Positions 6,933-16,233 of a stretch of DNA of 22,020 nucleotides are shown here, piece after piece. The stretch comes from Methanoculleus marisnigri (GTDB lineage: Archaea; Halobacteriota; Methanomicrobia; Methanomicrobiales; Methanoculleaceae): NCBI GenBank assembly GCA_002503885.1, contig DASQ01000089.1, positions 1-22,020 of the forward strand, in the 5' to 3' direction. The position numbers and the translations under genes were made by a program. Within the stretch, counting starts at the first letter, position 1; every line of letters starts with the position of its first letter. The notes beneath the pieces are model-generated. The model searched no databases. It was not told the origin of the DNA and was given only the letters and a program-made list of their open reading frames with translations.

Positions 6933-7055
6933 TTGTGGTGCCCAGGGCGACTGCACCAGATTTCCGACGCCAGCCGGAGCCCTCCGGGGTGCACCGTACC
7001 CCGGGTCGACCACTCTCGTCCGCGCGGCACGCTGCATGAAGGATGATAACCTGCC

Positions 7056-7140
7056 TCACGCGAAGTGCGAGCGTAAGCGAGCATGAGAAGCCCTCAGGCT
7101 TCGAAGTGGGCCTCCCCCAAAGGGGGAGGAGTTCGGGCAC
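7056..7140 (+). other. Hairpin-rich element, possible solitary IS200/IS605 right end or structured RNA
   Basis: Two perfect hairpins sit 8 nt apart: GAAGCC-CTCA-GGCTTC (7087-7102) and CCTCCCCC-AAA-GGGGGAGG (7111-7129), followed by AGTTCGGGCAC. The terminal C/G-run stem followed by AGTTC resembles the right end of the tnpB element at 714-741, where a C/G-run stem is followed by TAGTTCAC. Upstream is a GCGAGCGTAAGCGAGC stretch (7068-7083). No transposase remnant is present. It could be a degenerate transposon end, an orphan guide-RNA-like sequence, or an unrelated structured RNA. Confidence 0.35.
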
Positions 7141-7207
7141 CGTCAGGTGCGAAGAGAACAGTGGTTGCCGGATCCCGGCCAGCGGACCCGGTTCCCCTCT
7201 AAAGGTC

Positions 7208-8149
7208 TCACAGCCACCCCTTCCGGTTGATGACCACCGCGAGGAGCGAGGAGACGATCAGGGATAGGATGATGATGATGAGGAACCCGTACGGGTTGTC
7301 CTGGAGGGGGACCGGGACGTTCATCCCGAGGAAACTCGCAATCATCGTGGGGACCGCGAGGATGATGGTTATCGAGGTGAGGAGTTTTAAGATGTTGTTG
7401 AAGTTGTTCGATATGATCGAGGCGAAGGCGTCCATCGTCTCCGAGAGGATCGTCGAGTAGGTGCTCGCCATCTCGATCGCCTGCTTGTTCTCGATGATGA
7501 CGTCCTCAAGGAGGTCGGTGTCGTCTTCGTACATCCGGAGCGGCTGGAACGTCAGAGTCTTGTCAAGGACAATCTGGTTGCTCCGAAGCGATGTCGAGAA
7601 GTAAACCAGGCTCTTTTTGAGGTTCATCAACTGGATCAGTTCGCGGTTCCGCATCGACTGATTCAGTTCGGCTCCGATCCTGTCGGATAATCGCTCGATC
7701 TGGCGCAGGTACTGGAGGAAGTAGGATGCGTTCCGAAAGAGGATCTGCAGTACGAACCGGGTCTTTTTGAAGGTGTAGAACAACTTCACCCGGGCGTTCG
7801 TGAAGTCCTGGACGATCGGGTTGTCACGAAGGCAGACGGTGACGATGGTATCGGACGTAACGATGATCCCGAGCGGCATCGTCGTGTAGAGGATAGTCTG
7901 CTCGGGGTAGGGCACCGGGATATCGATGACGATCAGGGTTACGCCGTCTTCGGTCTCGGTCCGCGGGCGCTCCTCCTCATCGAGCGCTGCCCGGAGGTAG
8001 TCCGCTGGAATGGAGAGTCTCCCGGAGATCTCCTCGATCTCGCCCGCGGTGGGGTTGATCATGCAGACCCATGAACCGGGCTCGAACGTTCCGGTCTCCT
8101 CCGTCCGTGGCACCGGGGCCGCTTCAACCGTGCGATAAATGCGGAACAT
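7208..8149 (-). CDS. corA: CorA-family divalent metal ion channel
   Basis: A 313-residue protein with a long soluble N-terminal domain and two C-terminal membrane helices. The first helix ends in the hallmark GMN (275-277, within LGMNVPVP), which forms the pore selectivity filter of CorA Mg2+ channels; the second helix (about 287-307) ends in basic NRKGWL. The acidic loop between the helices (PLQDNPYG) is short. CorA works as a pentamer in the membrane to take up Mg2+, sometimes Co2+ or Ni2+. I prefer the ATG at 8149 over the GTG at 8167 because GGAGGTGA lies 8 nt upstream of the ATG and would fall inside the coding region of the longer form. Family is firm; exact metal is not shown by sequence. 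Confidence 0.9.
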   Translation of the reverse strand: MFRIYRTVEAAPVPRTEETGTFEPGSWVCMINPTAGEIEEISGRLSIPADYLRAALDEEERPRTETEDGVTLIVIDIPVPYPEQTILYTTMPLGIIVTSDTIVTVCLRDNPIVQDFTNARVKLFYTFKKTRFVLQILFRNASYFLQYLRQIERLSDRIGAELNQSMRNRELIQLMNLKKSLVYFSTSLRSNQIVLDKTLTFQPLRMYEDDTDLLEDVIIENKQAIEMASTYSTILSETMDAFASIISNNFNNILKLLTSITIILAVPTMIASFLGMNVPVPLQDNPYGFLIIIILSLIVSSLLAVVINRKGWL

Positions 8150-8253
8150 GCGCTCTGTCACCTCCACTCCGGGAGTTCACACTCTATCTGGTTGTCTGCA
8201 GGCGGGATGAAGGTATGGACGCCCGTCAGGATGTCGGGCTCGAAAAAAGGGGA
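8150..8253 (-). terminator. hppA 3' T-tract and corA upstream region
   Basis: Just past the hppA stop, read on the minus strand, is a T6 run (8240-8245 region), a likely archaeal terminator. No clear TATA box for the CorA-type gene is seen in the rest of the gap, so it may be read partly from upstream transcription. Confidence 0.35.
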
Positions 8254-10278
<2,025 letters not shown>

Positions 10279-10323
10279 CTCTTTGCATTCCTCCGATTGA
10301 GTACCCTATACAAAGGCATTCAA

Positions 10324-10340
10324 CACTTTTAAATATGTGG
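10324..10340 (-). promoter_or_regulatory. hppA promoter
   Basis: The minus strand reads CATATTTAAAAGTG, a strong TATA box with purine/AT-rich flank. A start about 25 nt downstream (near 10303) leaves a leader of about 25 nt that carries the GGAGGAA ribosome site. It lies between the PolD gene stop and the hppA start, so hppA can be expressed separately. Confidence 0.6.
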
Positions 10341-10367
10341 AATATATCCGGGGGACCTGATGGAAGT

Positions 10368-11780
10368 TTAACTGAAATCCATCACTTCCGGCTGGAGTGT
10401 CTGGAGATCGATGACAAATGCCCGCGCGGGTGTGGGGTGGACGTTCATCTGTTTCTGAAACGCAGTCTGGGACTGCCAGGTGCCGGTGTTCACCCCGAGG
10501 ACACCCCGGTAGCGGGTGATGCCGCAGATGTGGACGTGCCCCGTGAGGAGGATCTCGGGGAGCGGGTCGATGACGAGCCGGTCGGTCTTCATCGCCGCTA
10601 TGGGGGTCCGCATCCCGTAGGGGGAGGCGAGCAGCCGGCGTTTCAGCATCTCCTCCATGATCTCGCCGGGCCGCTCGTAACTCGCTCCCGGGATAAGCCC
10701 GATCATGTCGTCGATCGACCGGCCGTGATACATGAGGACCCGGACGCCCTGGAGGTTCAGCAGGCAGGGATTCTCGACGAGGGTGCAGTTTGCCGGGAAC
10801 CTCCCGGTGAACTCCGGCGGGATCGCAGGCTGCGGCTCGGCCATCCTGACGACGTCGTGATTTCCCGGGGCGGCAACGATCCGGACCCGGGAGGGCAGGT
10901 CCCGGAGCATCTCTGCAAAGACATCGTACTGCTCGTAGATGTTCTTGATCGTCAGTTCGTTCTCCTGCCCGGGGTAGATGCCGATGCCGTCGACGAGGTC
11001 GCCCGCGATCAGGAGGTAGCCGGCGTCGGAGTCCTGGAGCCAGTCGGCGAACCGGTTCCACTCCCCTTCGAGGAAGGTGTCGCTCCCGACATGGACATCG
11101 GAGATCAGGACCGCCTTCCCCGGCCGATCGCTCTTGAACGGGGCGTTGTTGATGGGGACATCCGGACGGGAGAGCTGCTCGGCGAAGAAGAGCCCTCCGT
11201 CGTTTGAGAGTTTCCCTTTGACCCCGATCACCTCGTCGGGGAGGATACGCTCCGCCTCTCCGAAGGCGTCGTCTTTTCCTTTATTGAAGAGCACCCGGAT
11301 GGTCCCGGTGGGGTCTTCCACCTCGACGAGCCGGTGCCCCCTGGCGGTCGTCCGCACGTCGGCCACCATCCCGATGATGCTGCACTCCTCGTCCCGGTAG
11401 CGGTGGGGGGATTTGACCAGCGCCTCGATCGGCATGGTGTTCATCCGGCTCCGGATCATCGATGAAAGGCTGTTGTAGCGGTCCCGGAAGTAGTGGACGG
11501 CGTCCTGGTGACCGGTGACGCTCCCCGTGGTGCCGGCGCTCCCCATGATCACCTCGAGTTCCGGGTCGACGAGAAAACGGGTCCCGTCCCGGACCTTTCG
11601 GAGGCCCGGGATATGTTCGGCCGAGATGACGAGGGTGCCGCCGGGGACCCTCGCCGCTATCCGGTCGATGAGCGCCGGGTCGTTCTGCTCACGGATGTAA
11701 CTCACCACGTCGGGATGGACCTGATGTTTCAACTCAAGGAACCGGCGTACGATCTCGGCGTTGGCGAGCATGGACTCCAT
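10368..11780 (-). CDS. polB: DNA polymerase D small subunit (DP1), 3'-5' exonuclease
   Basis: A 470-residue subunit of the replicative polymerase D of Euryarchaeota. An OB-fold region lies at about 130-210 (SIIGMVADV...VEDPTGTIRVLFN), followed by a calcineurin-like phosphodiesterase domain with all metal-binding motifs: LISDVHVGSD (225-234), AGDLVDG (259-265), APGNHD (304-309), YHGRS (351-355) and LTGHVH (412-417). Intact motifs indicate an active proofreading Mre11-like nuclease, unlike the eukaryotic B subunits. The ATG at 11780 has GGGGGAG about 5-8 nt upstream; a second ATG three codons in is possible. The large subunit DP2 is not in the window. It points away from the signal peptidase gene across 104 bp. 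Confidence 0.95.
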   Translation of the reverse strand: MESMLANAEIVRRFLELKHQVHPDVVSYIREQNDPALIDRIAARVPGGTLVISAEHIPGLRKVRDGTRFLVDPELEVIMGSAGTTGSVTGHQDAVHYFRDRYNSLSSMIRSRMNTMPIEALVKSPHRYRDEECSIIGMVADVRTTARGHRLVEVEDPTGTIRVLFNKGKDDAFGEAERILPDEVIGVKGKLSNDGGLFFAEQLSRPDVPINNAPFKSDRPGKAVLISDVHVGSDTFLEGEWNRFADWLQDSDAGYLLIAGDLVDGIGIYPGQENELTIKNIYEQYDVFAEMLRDLPSRVRIVAAPGNHDVVRMAEPQPAIPPEFTGRFPANCTLVENPCLLNLQGVRVLMYHGRSIDDMIGLIPGASYERPGEIMEEMLKRRLLASPYGMRTPIAAMKTDRLVIDPLPEILLTGHVHICGITRYRGVLGVNTGTWQSQTAFQKQMNVHPTPARAFVIDLQTLQPEVMDFS

Positions 11781-11849
11781 CTTATTCTCCCCCAGGCAAT
11801 ATGGGTTTATCTTTTTAGTATCCCATCTCCCCGGGTATCCCGGAGAACC

Positions 11850-11861
11850 TATGTATATGAA
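11850..11861 (+). promoter_or_regulatory. Promoter of signal peptidase (and probably cofH copy 1)
   Basis: TATA-like ATGTATATGA centred about 29 nt before the ATG at 11885, and no ribosome site before that ATG. This predicts a leaderless or nearly leaderless transcript. Confidence 0.5.
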
Positions 11862-11884
11862 GGGATAGCATTCTCTTTAGAGCA

Positions 11885-12547
11885 ATGTCGGATACCACCT
11901 GGCTGCAGCGTGCAGCATCGGCCCTGCAGGCGTTCCGGGAGAGCGAGCACCCGGTCGTCTCTCTCGCCCGGGACCTCCTCTGGGTCGTCGCGGTCGTGGG
12001 GGGTATCGCCCTCGTCCTCTACCTCTTCGCCGGCACCTGGCCGGCGGTGGTCACGATCGAGTCGGAGAGCATGGTCCCGAACATGAACGTCGGCGACCTG
12101 GTGCTCGTCGTCGATGAGGACCGGTTCGGCAGTCTCGTGACCTGGTCCGAGGGGCAACGGACCGGGGATTCGTCCTTCGGGGACTACGGCAACGTGATCG
12201 TCTATCGCCCGAACGGCGCTGACTCCGTCCACCCGATCATTCACCGGGCGATGACTTACGTCGATACCGCCGCCGTGGAGGAGTCGGGGCTCGCGCAATA
12301 CTACGAGGATCCCCATGGCGGCTACATCACCAAAGGGGACAACAACCCCTACATCGACCAGGGGAACCTCCGGATTGCCGGTGTCGGGGTGGTCGAGCCG
12401 GTCAAGAAGGACTGGATTGTGGGCAAAGCCCTCGTCGCGGTGCCGCTCATCGGTTACCTGCCCCTGCACCTTGCGGAGTTTGCCGTCATCGTCATCGTCG
12501 TCATCCTCATCCACGACTTCGTCCTCGCGCGGCGCAAAGAAGAATAA
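11885..12547 (+). CDS. Signal peptidase I, archaeal SEC11-like (S26B)
   Basis: A 220-residue membrane protease that removes signal peptides from exported proteins. A first membrane helix (about 31-50) leads to TIESESMVPNMNVGDLV, with nucleophile Ser62; HPIIHRAM provides His120, and YITKGDNN (148-154) gives the box with Asp152. The Ser-His-Asp arrangement, in place of the bacterial Ser-Lys pair, marks the archaeal/eukaryotic type. A second helix (about 197-213) ends in basic LARRKEE, placing the tail in the cytoplasm. The protein has a long insert between the Ser and His boxes (about 80-105). cofH copy 1 starts 19-28 nt after its stop with no visible promoter between, so the two are probably co-transcribed without an obvious functional tie. 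Confidence 0.92.
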   Translation: MSDTTWLQRAASALQAFRESEHPVVSLARDLLWVVAVVGGIALVLYLFAGTWPAVVTIESESMVPNMNVGDLVLVVDEDRFGSLVTWSEGQRTGDSSFGDYGNVIVYRPNGADSVHPIIHRAMTYVDTAAVEESGLAQYYEDPHGGYITKGDNNPYIDQGNLRIAGVGVVEPVKKDWIVGKALVAVPLIGYLPLHLAEFAVIVIVVILIHDFVLARRKEE

Positions 12548-12566
12548 ATCCAGGATTACAAGGGAG

Positions 12567-13664
12567 TTGTTTACGATACCGCACTCGCTGCATGACCTGC
12601 TCGATGATACGCTTGCCGGCCACCGGCTCACGGAGGAGGAGGCTGTCCGTCTCCTCCGGACACACGACCGGGGCGTCTGGGAGATCGCCGCCGCCGCGGA
12701 TGAACTCCGCGAACGCAAAGTCGGCGACGTCGTCACCTACGTCAGGAACCAGAACATCCACGTCACCAACATCTGCAAGAACCTCTGCGGGTTCTGCGGA
12801 TTCGGGCGGCGGGCGGATGATCCGGAGGCGTTCTGTGACGACCTCGCGACCGTTCGGGAGAAGGCCCGGACGGCGGTGGCGCGGAACGTCACCGAGATCT
12901 GCCTCCTCTCGGGGGTGCATCCGGACTACACGCTCGACTCCTACGCCGACCTCATCTCCTGCGTGCGGGAGGTCGCTCCCGGGGTGGATATCCACACCGC
13001 AAGTCCGGACGAGATCGTCTGGGCGGCGGGACAAAGCGGCGTCTCGACCACCGCAGCCATCGAGCGGCTCCGCCAGGCGGGGCTCGGAACCCTGCAGGGG
13101 ACGGCGGCCGAGATCCTGGTGGACAGGATCCGCGCGGTGATCTGCCCGAGGAAATGCGACACGGCGACCTGGGCCCGGGTCATCCGGGAGGCGCACGGTC
13201 TCGGGCTCCGCTCGACGGCGACGATCATGTACGGCTCCTGCGAGACCGAGGCGGACCGGGTCCGGCATCTCGCGGTCCTCCGGGATATCCAGGACGATAC
13301 CCGGGGGTTCACCGAGTTCGTTCCCCTCTCCTTCCTCCACGAGAATACCGCGCTCTACCGGGCGGGGCTCGCCCCGGCGGGGGCGACCGGCAGGGAAGAT
13401 ATCCTCCTCGTCGCGGTCGCCCGGCTCTTCCTTGACAACTTCGACCATATCCAGGTCTCCTGGGGAAAGGTCGGGACGAAGATGGCGGAGCTTGCGCTCC
13501 TTTCCGGCGCGGACGACCTCGGCGGGACGATGTTCTGCGACGACGTCTCGGTCGACGCCGGCGGCGAAGGGGCCGACTACCTGGACCCGGGCGAGATGCA
13601 GCGGATGGCCACGGACCTCGCGCGGTCCCTCCGGCAGCGGACGACGACCTACGAGATGGTGTGA
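12567..13664 (+). CDS. cofH: CofH, copy 1 (F420 deazaflavin synthase subunit 2)
   Basis: A radical-SAM enzyme of about 365 residues. CofH joins the tyrosine-derived hydroxybenzyl group to 5-amino-6-ribitylaminouracil; CofG then closes the ring to Fo, the chromophore of F420. CKNLCGFCGF (Cys70, 74, 77) is the CX3CX2C [4Fe-4S] motif, and FTEFVPLSF plus TATIMYGSCETE are CofH rather than CofG signatures. There is no ATG or GTG at the expected start. The TTG at 12567 directly abuts AGGGAG; an ATA at 12576 has that AGGGAG at a normal 9-nt distance and aligns with the ATG of copy 2. I give the TTG as the conservative boundary. It is about 70% similar to copy 2 and follows the signal peptidase. Confidence 0.9.
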   Translation: MFTIPHSLHDLLDDTLAGHRLTEEEAVRLLRTHDRGVWEIAAAADELRERKVGDVVTYVRNQNIHVTNICKNLCGFCGFGRRADDPEAFCDDLATVREKARTAVARNVTEICLLSGVHPDYTLDSYADLISCVREVAPGVDIHTASPDEIVWAAGQSGVSTTAAIERLRQAGLGTLQGTAAEILVDRIRAVICPRKCDTATWARVIREAHGLGLRSTATIMYGSCETEADRVRHLAVLRDIQDDTRGFTEFVPLSFLHENTALYRAGLAPAGATGREDILLVAVARLFLDNFDHIQVSWGKVGTKMAELALLSGADDLGGTMFCDDVSVDAGGEGADYLDPGEMQRMATDLARSLRQRTTTYEMV

Positions 13665-13666
13665 GC

Positions 13667-13704
13667 CCGGCCGAAGGCCGGTTCGCACCGGTTTAAGGTG
13701 CGAA
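13667..13704. terminator. Two adjoining hairpins between convergent genes
   Basis: CCGGCC-GAA-GGCCGG (13667-13681) is followed at once by TTCGCACC-GGTTTAA-GGTGCGAA (13682-13704). They begin 3 nt after the cofH copy 1 stop and end 7 nt before the stop of the convergent DUF1805 gene, so they may act as a two-way terminator or 3'-end protecting structure. There is no T-tract. Confidence 0.45.
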
Positions 13705-13710
13705 GCCTGC

Positions 13711-14025
13711 TCACATCCTGTTCAAGGCCTCTCTCCCCGGCATCCCGACCTCGACGCGGCGCTGCACCGCCGGAAGGTTTACCGCCCTCACCTCGGCGTC
13801 CATCAGGCCGTCGAGGTTCTCCAGGCTGGACTCTTCCGAGACCCCGACGATCGCCGCAGGAACCCCGGCGTTTGCCAGAGCCTCGATATCGAACCCGGCG
13901 GTCCCGATCATCCCCTCGTCGGTCACCCAGGCCATCAGGCTGGTGCTCCCGACCGGGATGACGTATCCGTATGCGTCCTTGTAGCTGAGCCTTGTGCGCT
14001 GGTGACATAGGATCTGCTGAGCCAT
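13711..14025 (-). CDS. DUF1805-type small protein (YunC-like)
   Basis: A 104-residue soluble protein. The pattern YGYVIPVGSTSLMAWVTDEGMIGTAGFDIEALANAG, then AAIVGVSEESSLENLDG and a C-terminal GMPGREALNRM, fits the DUF1805 family found in methanogens and Bacillus (YunC). Function is unknown to me. The ATG at 14025 has no good ribosome site; a TATA-like ACTTATCAG (minus strand, near 14052-14060) about 30 nt upstream suggests a leaderless transcript. The gene lies inverted between the two cofH copies. A role in F420 synthesis is possible from position alone and is not supported by motif. Confidence 0.65.
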   Translation of the reverse strand: MAQQILCHQRTRLSYKDAYGYVIPVGSTSLMAWVTDEGMIGTAGFDIEALANAGVPAAIVGVSEESSLENLDGLMDAEVRAVNLPAVQRRVEVGMPGREALNRM

Positions 14026-14144
14026 AGGTGCCGGGATACCCCCGGGAACTGATAAGTGTATGCCCTCCCCCGGGGCGCACCCGAAGGTTCTTGTCCTGAC
14101 CGCGCCAAGTGAAATTATCCCCTGAGGAAAGACGGTTGAGGTCT

Positions 14145-15239
14145 ATGACACCACCACTACGACAGATGCTTGACGACGTGCTCGCCGGTCACCGGCTCAC
14201 CGAGGAGGAGGCCGTCCGTCTCCTCCGGACACACGACCGGGGCGTCTGGGAGATCGCCGCCGCCGCGGATACCCTCCGCGAACAGAAGGTCGGCGATGTC
14301 GTCACCTACGTCCGCAACCAGAACATCAACGTGACCAACCTCTGCGTGAACGCCTGCGGGTTCTGCGGGTTCTCCCGGAAACCGGGCGACGCTGATGTGT
14401 TTTTCCACGATGAAGCCACCGTCCGGGAGAAGGCCCGGATGGCGCGTGAGCGGAACGTGACCGAAATCTGCACGGTGAGCGGCCTCCACCCGGAGTTTGA
14501 CGCTCAATCCTACGTCGATATCTATTCCTGGATACGGGACGAGGCTCCCGGGGTTCATATCCACGCGAGCAACCCGATGGAGGTGGCCTACGCCGCGAAG
14601 AGAAGCGGTCTCTCCACCCGTGAGGTGCTGCTGGAGATGCAGGCCGCGGGACTCGGGACGCTCTGCGGGACGGCGGCCGAGATCCTGGTGGACAGCGTCC
14701 GCGCGGTGATCTGCCCGGACAAGATCGACACGGCGACCTGGGCCCGGGTCATCAAAGAGGCGCACACCCTCGGCATCCGGTCGACGGCGACGATCATGTA
14801 CGGCCACTGCGAGACCGAGGCGGACCGGGCCCGGCACTTCGCGGTCCTCCGGGAGATCCAGGACGATACCGGGGGGTTCACCGAGTTCGTTCCCCTCTCG
14901 TTCATCCACAAAAACACCCCTCTCTACCGCGCGGGGCTCGCCCGGCCCGGGGCGACGGGGAGGGAGGATCTCCTGATGTTTGCAGTATCAAGGCTCTTCC
15001 TCGATAACATTGACCACATCCAGACCTCCTGGGTGAAGCTCGGGACGAAGATGGCGGAGCTTGCGCTTCTCTCGGGTGCAGACGACCTCGGCGGGACACT
15101 CTTTGAGGAGAGCATCTCCCGGGAGGCGGGTGCCCGGGATACCGATTACCTGGACCCCGCCGAGATGCGCCGGATGGCCACGGACCTCGGACGGACGCTC
15201 CGACAACGGACAACAACCTATGCCCTCCTCCCGGACTGA
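14145..15239 (+). CDS. cofH: CofH, copy 2 (F420 deazaflavin synthase subunit 2)
   Basis: A 364-residue radical-SAM protein with CVNACGFCGF (Cys67, 71, 74), TATIMYGHCETE and GGFTEFVPLSF. The last matches the CofH consensus more exactly than copy 1, which has RGFTEF. Same reaction as described for copy 1. The ATG at 14145 is chosen by alignment with family N-termini; GAGGT lies only 2-3 nt upstream, so the TTG at 14136 (with GAGG about 8 nt before it) or a GTG at 14109 cannot be excluded. Its promoter must lie in the 119-bp gap shared with the DUF1805 gene. Both copies keep the cluster cysteines, so neither looks dead. No cofG is in the window. Confidence 0.92.
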   Translation: MTPPLRQMLDDVLAGHRLTEEEAVRLLRTHDRGVWEIAAAADTLREQKVGDVVTYVRNQNINVTNLCVNACGFCGFSRKPGDADVFFHDEATVREKARMARERNVTEICTVSGLHPEFDAQSYVDIYSWIRDEAPGVHIHASNPMEVAYAAKRSGLSTREVLLEMQAAGLGTLCGTAAEILVDSVRAVICPDKIDTATWARVIKEAHTLGIRSTATIMYGHCETEADRARHFAVLREIQDDTGGFTEFVPLSFIHKNTPLYRAGLARPGATGREDLLMFAVSRLFLDNIDHIQTSWVKLGTKMAELALLSGADDLGGTLFEESISREAGARDTDYLDPAEMRRMATDLGRTLRQRTTTYALLPD

Positions 15240-15289
15240 TCCGGGGCCGGACCCGGATCGCTTCGCCCCACCCCTCCAATCTGCCAAGA

Positions 15290-15358
15290 AAAATATAAAT
15301 ATCTAAAAATTGATTATAGCTCCTCGACGCCGGCCGGATGCCGGCGATTGAGGGGAGA
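15290..15358 (+). promoter_or_regulatory. Promoter and hairpin leader of the DUF1328-like gene
   Basis: An AT-rich TATA box (AAATATAAAT, 15291-15300) predicts a start near 15322. The leader then contains a hairpin CGCCGGC-CGGAT-GCCGGCG (15328-15346) and a GAGGGGA ribosome site (15350-15356) before the ATG at 15364. The hairpin ends only a few nt before the ribosome site. Confidence 0.55.
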
Positions 15359-15363
15359 AAAAG

Positions 15364-15522
15364 ATGGTAAACGGTCTTGTAGGCCTTGCAATCCTCTTCT
15401 TCGTACTGGCACTTGTCTTTGCCATATTCGGGGCACGGGGCATTGCAGGGATGTCGATGTCGATCGCCAAGTGGCTGGTCATCATCTTCATCGTCCTCGC
15501 GATAATATCGCTGCTGCTCTGA
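15364..15522 (+). CDS. Small DUF1328-like membrane protein
   Basis: A 52-residue protein beginning MVNGLVGLAILFFVLALVFA and ending VIIFIVLAIISLLL. Two hydrophobic helices flank a short Gly-rich, weakly charged turn (GARGIAGMSMSIAK). Length, two-helix layout and the turn match the DUF1328/YtjA family of small inner-membrane proteins, whose function is not established; bacterial members are often stress-linked. A strong TATA box and GAGGGGA ribosome site support real expression. The gene stands alone. Confidence 0.75.
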   Translation: MVNGLVGLAILFFVLALVFAIFGARGIAGMSMSIAKWLVIIFIVLAIISLLL

Positions 15523-15529
15523 CCGCCAG

Positions 15530-15566
15530 CCGGGCTCACGAGCCGTTCACCGGCCGATGAGCCCGG
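15530..15566 (+). terminator. Long hairpin after the DUF1328-like gene
   Basis: CCGGGCTCA (15530-15538) pairs perfectly with TGAGCCCGG (15558-15566) around a 19-nt loop that can itself pair GCCG with CGGC. It starts 8 nt after the stop. It lacks a T-tract, so 3'-end stabilisation is as likely as termination. The rest of the gap to 15678 shows nothing further. Confidence 0.45.
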
Positions 15567-15678
15567 TATACGGGCGGGGCGGCACCCGGAACCCTCGATC
15601 TCCAACAACACCGGGGCCCCTTTCTTCGGAAGAGCCCCCTGCCCGCCCCGAGGAGCATGACCGGCTGAGACGGGGCTC

Positions 15679-16230
15679 TCAGTCCTCCGGCCGGAGGTAT
15701 CTGACGATCGTATCCGCAACCGTTGCGGCCCTCTGCATCGCCTGCTCGTCCTTCACAATGTCTCCCGGCGCATAGGCCCTGCCGCAGACGTAGCCGAGGT
15801 ACGAGAACTGATGGGCGTTTAAGAACCCCTCTATGGTCTCGAGGGAGCGCTCGCCCCCCCGGTCAGCGCAGACGGCAACGGCCACGGCCCTCCTCCCTGA
15901 AAGCCTCCTGTCGTGGAAGAGGGAGTAGGTCCGGTCGATCAGGTTCTTCGTCTGGCCGTTGATGTCGTAGTAGTAGGTCGGGGCGCCGAGGACCAGCACC
16001 TCGCAGTCGATCATCTTCTGTGCCACACCGGCCCAGTCGTCATCCTCCATCACGCACCACTTTGCCTCCCGGCAGGCTTCGCACCCGGTGCAGGGCCGGA
16101 TGTCCATATCGGCGAGCGTCAGGTATTCGGTCTCGATGCCCGCCTCCCGCACCCGGTCGAGGATGGTGGTGACCAGCAGCGCGGTGTTGCCGTTCTTCCG
16201 CATGCTTCCGGAGATACCAAGAACATTCAT
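15679..16230 (-). CDS. Iron-sulfur flavoprotein (NADPH-dependent FMN reductase fold)
   Basis: A 183-residue flavodoxin-like protein. GISGSMRKNGNT (5-16) is the FMN phosphate-binding loop and APTYYYDINGQTKNLIDR contacts the flavin in this family. CTGCEACREAKWC (Cys47, 50, 53, 59) is the compact CX2CX2CX5C motif that binds a [4Fe-4S] cluster in the Isf proteins of methanogens, which pass electrons between ferredoxin-like donors and small oxidants such as O2 or H2O2. It is the last gene of a three-gene operon, starting 3 nt after the stop of the GIY-YIG gene. A protective redox role is likely but inferred. Confidence 0.85.
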   Translation of the reverse strand: MNVLGISGSMRKNGNTALLVTTILDRVREAGIETEYLTLADMDIRPCTGCEACREAKWCVMEDDDWAGVAQKMIDCEVLVLGAPTYYYDINGQTKNLIDRTYSLFHDRRLSGRRAVAVAVCADRGGERSLETIEGFLNAHQFSYLGYVCGRAYAPGDIVKDEQAMQRAATVADTIVRYLRPED

Positions 16231-16233
16231 GAC

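Larger units (their letters stand above)
6676..7207. other. 532-bp gene-free region between acs and the CorA-type gene
   Basis: I see no convincing gene here; the short open frames are Arg/Pro/Gly-rich and have no ribosome sites. It holds the acs promoter and a leader of more than 200 nt, two copies of a CATGAT-N2-ATCATG palindrome, a perfect 12-bp palindrome CCGACCGGTCGG (6781-6792), and a hairpin-rich element at 7056-7140, each described separately. Confidence 0.6.

Noticed and set aside
6745..7086. A 113-codon open frame in the acs-corA gap
   Set aside because: No ribosome site or motif, composition like non-coding GC-rich DNA, and it runs through the palindrome and hairpin element.
7268..7284. 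GATGAT tandem repeat
   Set aside because: It encodes a run of Ile on the minus strand in the last helix of the CorA-type protein; not a separate repeat element.
11830..11842. CCGGGTATCCCGG upstream of signal peptidase, similar to a CCGGGATACC stretch near 14034, as a shared operator
   Set aside because: The same short GC-rich string also occurs inside coding sequence (near 15136 and 21439), so chance and codon use explain it.
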